This document shows positions 61,258-61,353 of a stretch of 61,353 nt of DNA, piece after piece. Source of the DNA: Leptospira vanthielii serovar Holland str. Waz Holland = ATCC 700522. Lineage in GTDB: Bacteria > Spirochaetota > Leptospiria > Leptospirales > Leptospiraceae. The notes beneath the pieces were generated by a model. That model was given only the letters and a program-made list of their open reading frames with translations. It ran no database searches and had not been told where the DNA came from. The DNA lies in contig NZ_AOGY02000021.1 of assembly GCF_000332455.1 (NCBI RefSeq), forward strand, positions 1-61,353, in the 5' to 3' direction. Each line of letters starts with the position of its first letter. Within the stretch, counting starts at the first letter, position 1. Position numbers and translations under genes: made by a program.

Positions 61258-61353
61258 TTTGTATTTATGAACTGTATTCCGGAAAAGGCATCTGACGACG
61301 GTTCTGCGGCTGCAATGTTGATTTTGGTGACAGAGGCAGTTTCTGCTTCCGAA

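Larger units (their letters stand above)
60192..61353. repeat. Right arm of the terminal inverted repeat (IS30 + outer flank)
   Basis: Reverse-complement partner of 1-1160. It is two bases longer because of single-base insertions near 60981 and 61055. The last 96 bases (61258-61353) match the outer flank of the left arm, and the window stops at the same repeat base on both sides. On the inner side the match ends at 60192, next to the truncated DJ-1-type gene. Confidence 0.95.

Noticed and set aside
1..61353. Linear replicon or composite transposon with IS30 termini
   Set aside because: No replication, partition or telomere-resolution gene, the cargo is ordinary metabolism and signalling, the shared repeat extends beyond the IS ends, and both transposases are broken. 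Kept only as a minor alternative.

Overview
The window looks like spirochaete DNA, most likely a free-living (saprophytic-clade) Leptospira. The signs are an AT-rich composition, many lipoproteins with a loose spirochaetal lipobox ending in Cys, NADase-type glycan-binding and TRL-like lipoprotein families, Rnk, HisKA_2-type kinases, and receptors without a periplasmic domain. This assignment is inferred from gene content; no rRNA or other phylogenetic marker is present.

Layout. Both ends carry an IS30-family element (97-1160 and 60192-61257) in opposite orientation. The inverted repeat extends 96 bp beyond each element to the first and last base, so the window begins and ends at the same base of one repeat. 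Both transposase genes are broken, by different mutations, and each element abuts a gene cut off at its 5' side (a DUF2461 protein on the left, a DJ-1/PfpI protein on the right).

1.2-8.1 kb is mainly small lipoproteins, including a DsbA-like thioredoxin-fold protein, a discoidin-like protein and a protein with a Cox11-like CxC motif. 8.2-14 kb is a leftward signalling block: a hybrid kinase (PAS-PAS-HisKA-HATPase-REC-HPt) followed by a REC-EAL phosphodiesterase, and a chemoreceptor behind a small SpoIIAA/STAS-like protein. 14.7-17.2 kb holds a sulfide:quinone oxidoreductase-type flavoprotein with a tiny companion and a DUF2306 membrane protein. 17.5-23.7 kb holds a large Big_5-repeat lipoprotein, further lipoproteins, a family-2 glycosyltransferase and a Cys-rich repeat protein. 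23.7-31.5 kb contains a GC-rich structured element, rnk, a MarR regulator with two copies of its probable operator, tag, an alpha/beta hydrolase, an M14-type peptidase, a YdeI-like protein and a HisKA_2 kinase.

31.7-50.6 kb is the functional heart: nitrate assimilation plus molybdenum cofactor. One leftward operon gives moaA-moaD-moaE-mobA-HAD phosphatase. A moeB-rhodanese gene diverges from it. Then come a second molybdoenzyme, a NarK-type transporter, and the operon nirB-nirD-cobA-moaCB-moeA. A 1174-residue polypeptide joins the nitrate reductase catalytic chain to its FAD/[2Fe-2S] electron-input module, and a MOT1-family molybdate transporter follows. Together these import nitrate and molybdate, make Moco and the siroheme precursor, and reduce nitrate to nitrite and then ammonium. 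narK and nirB share a 16-17 bp upstream motif.

50.7-55.4 kb looks like an iron-acquisition set (PepSY-type membrane protein, TonB-dependent receptor, Cys-rich lipoprotein, DoxX) with Fur-box-like palindromes. 55.4-60.2 kb has a YccU-like CoA-binding protein, a DUF4215 lipoprotein, a DUF4334 protein, a second chemoreceptor that carries the STAS-like module of the 13.6 kb gene fused at its C-terminus, and the truncated DJ-1 gene. No tRNA, rRNA, CRISPR array or replication gene was seen.
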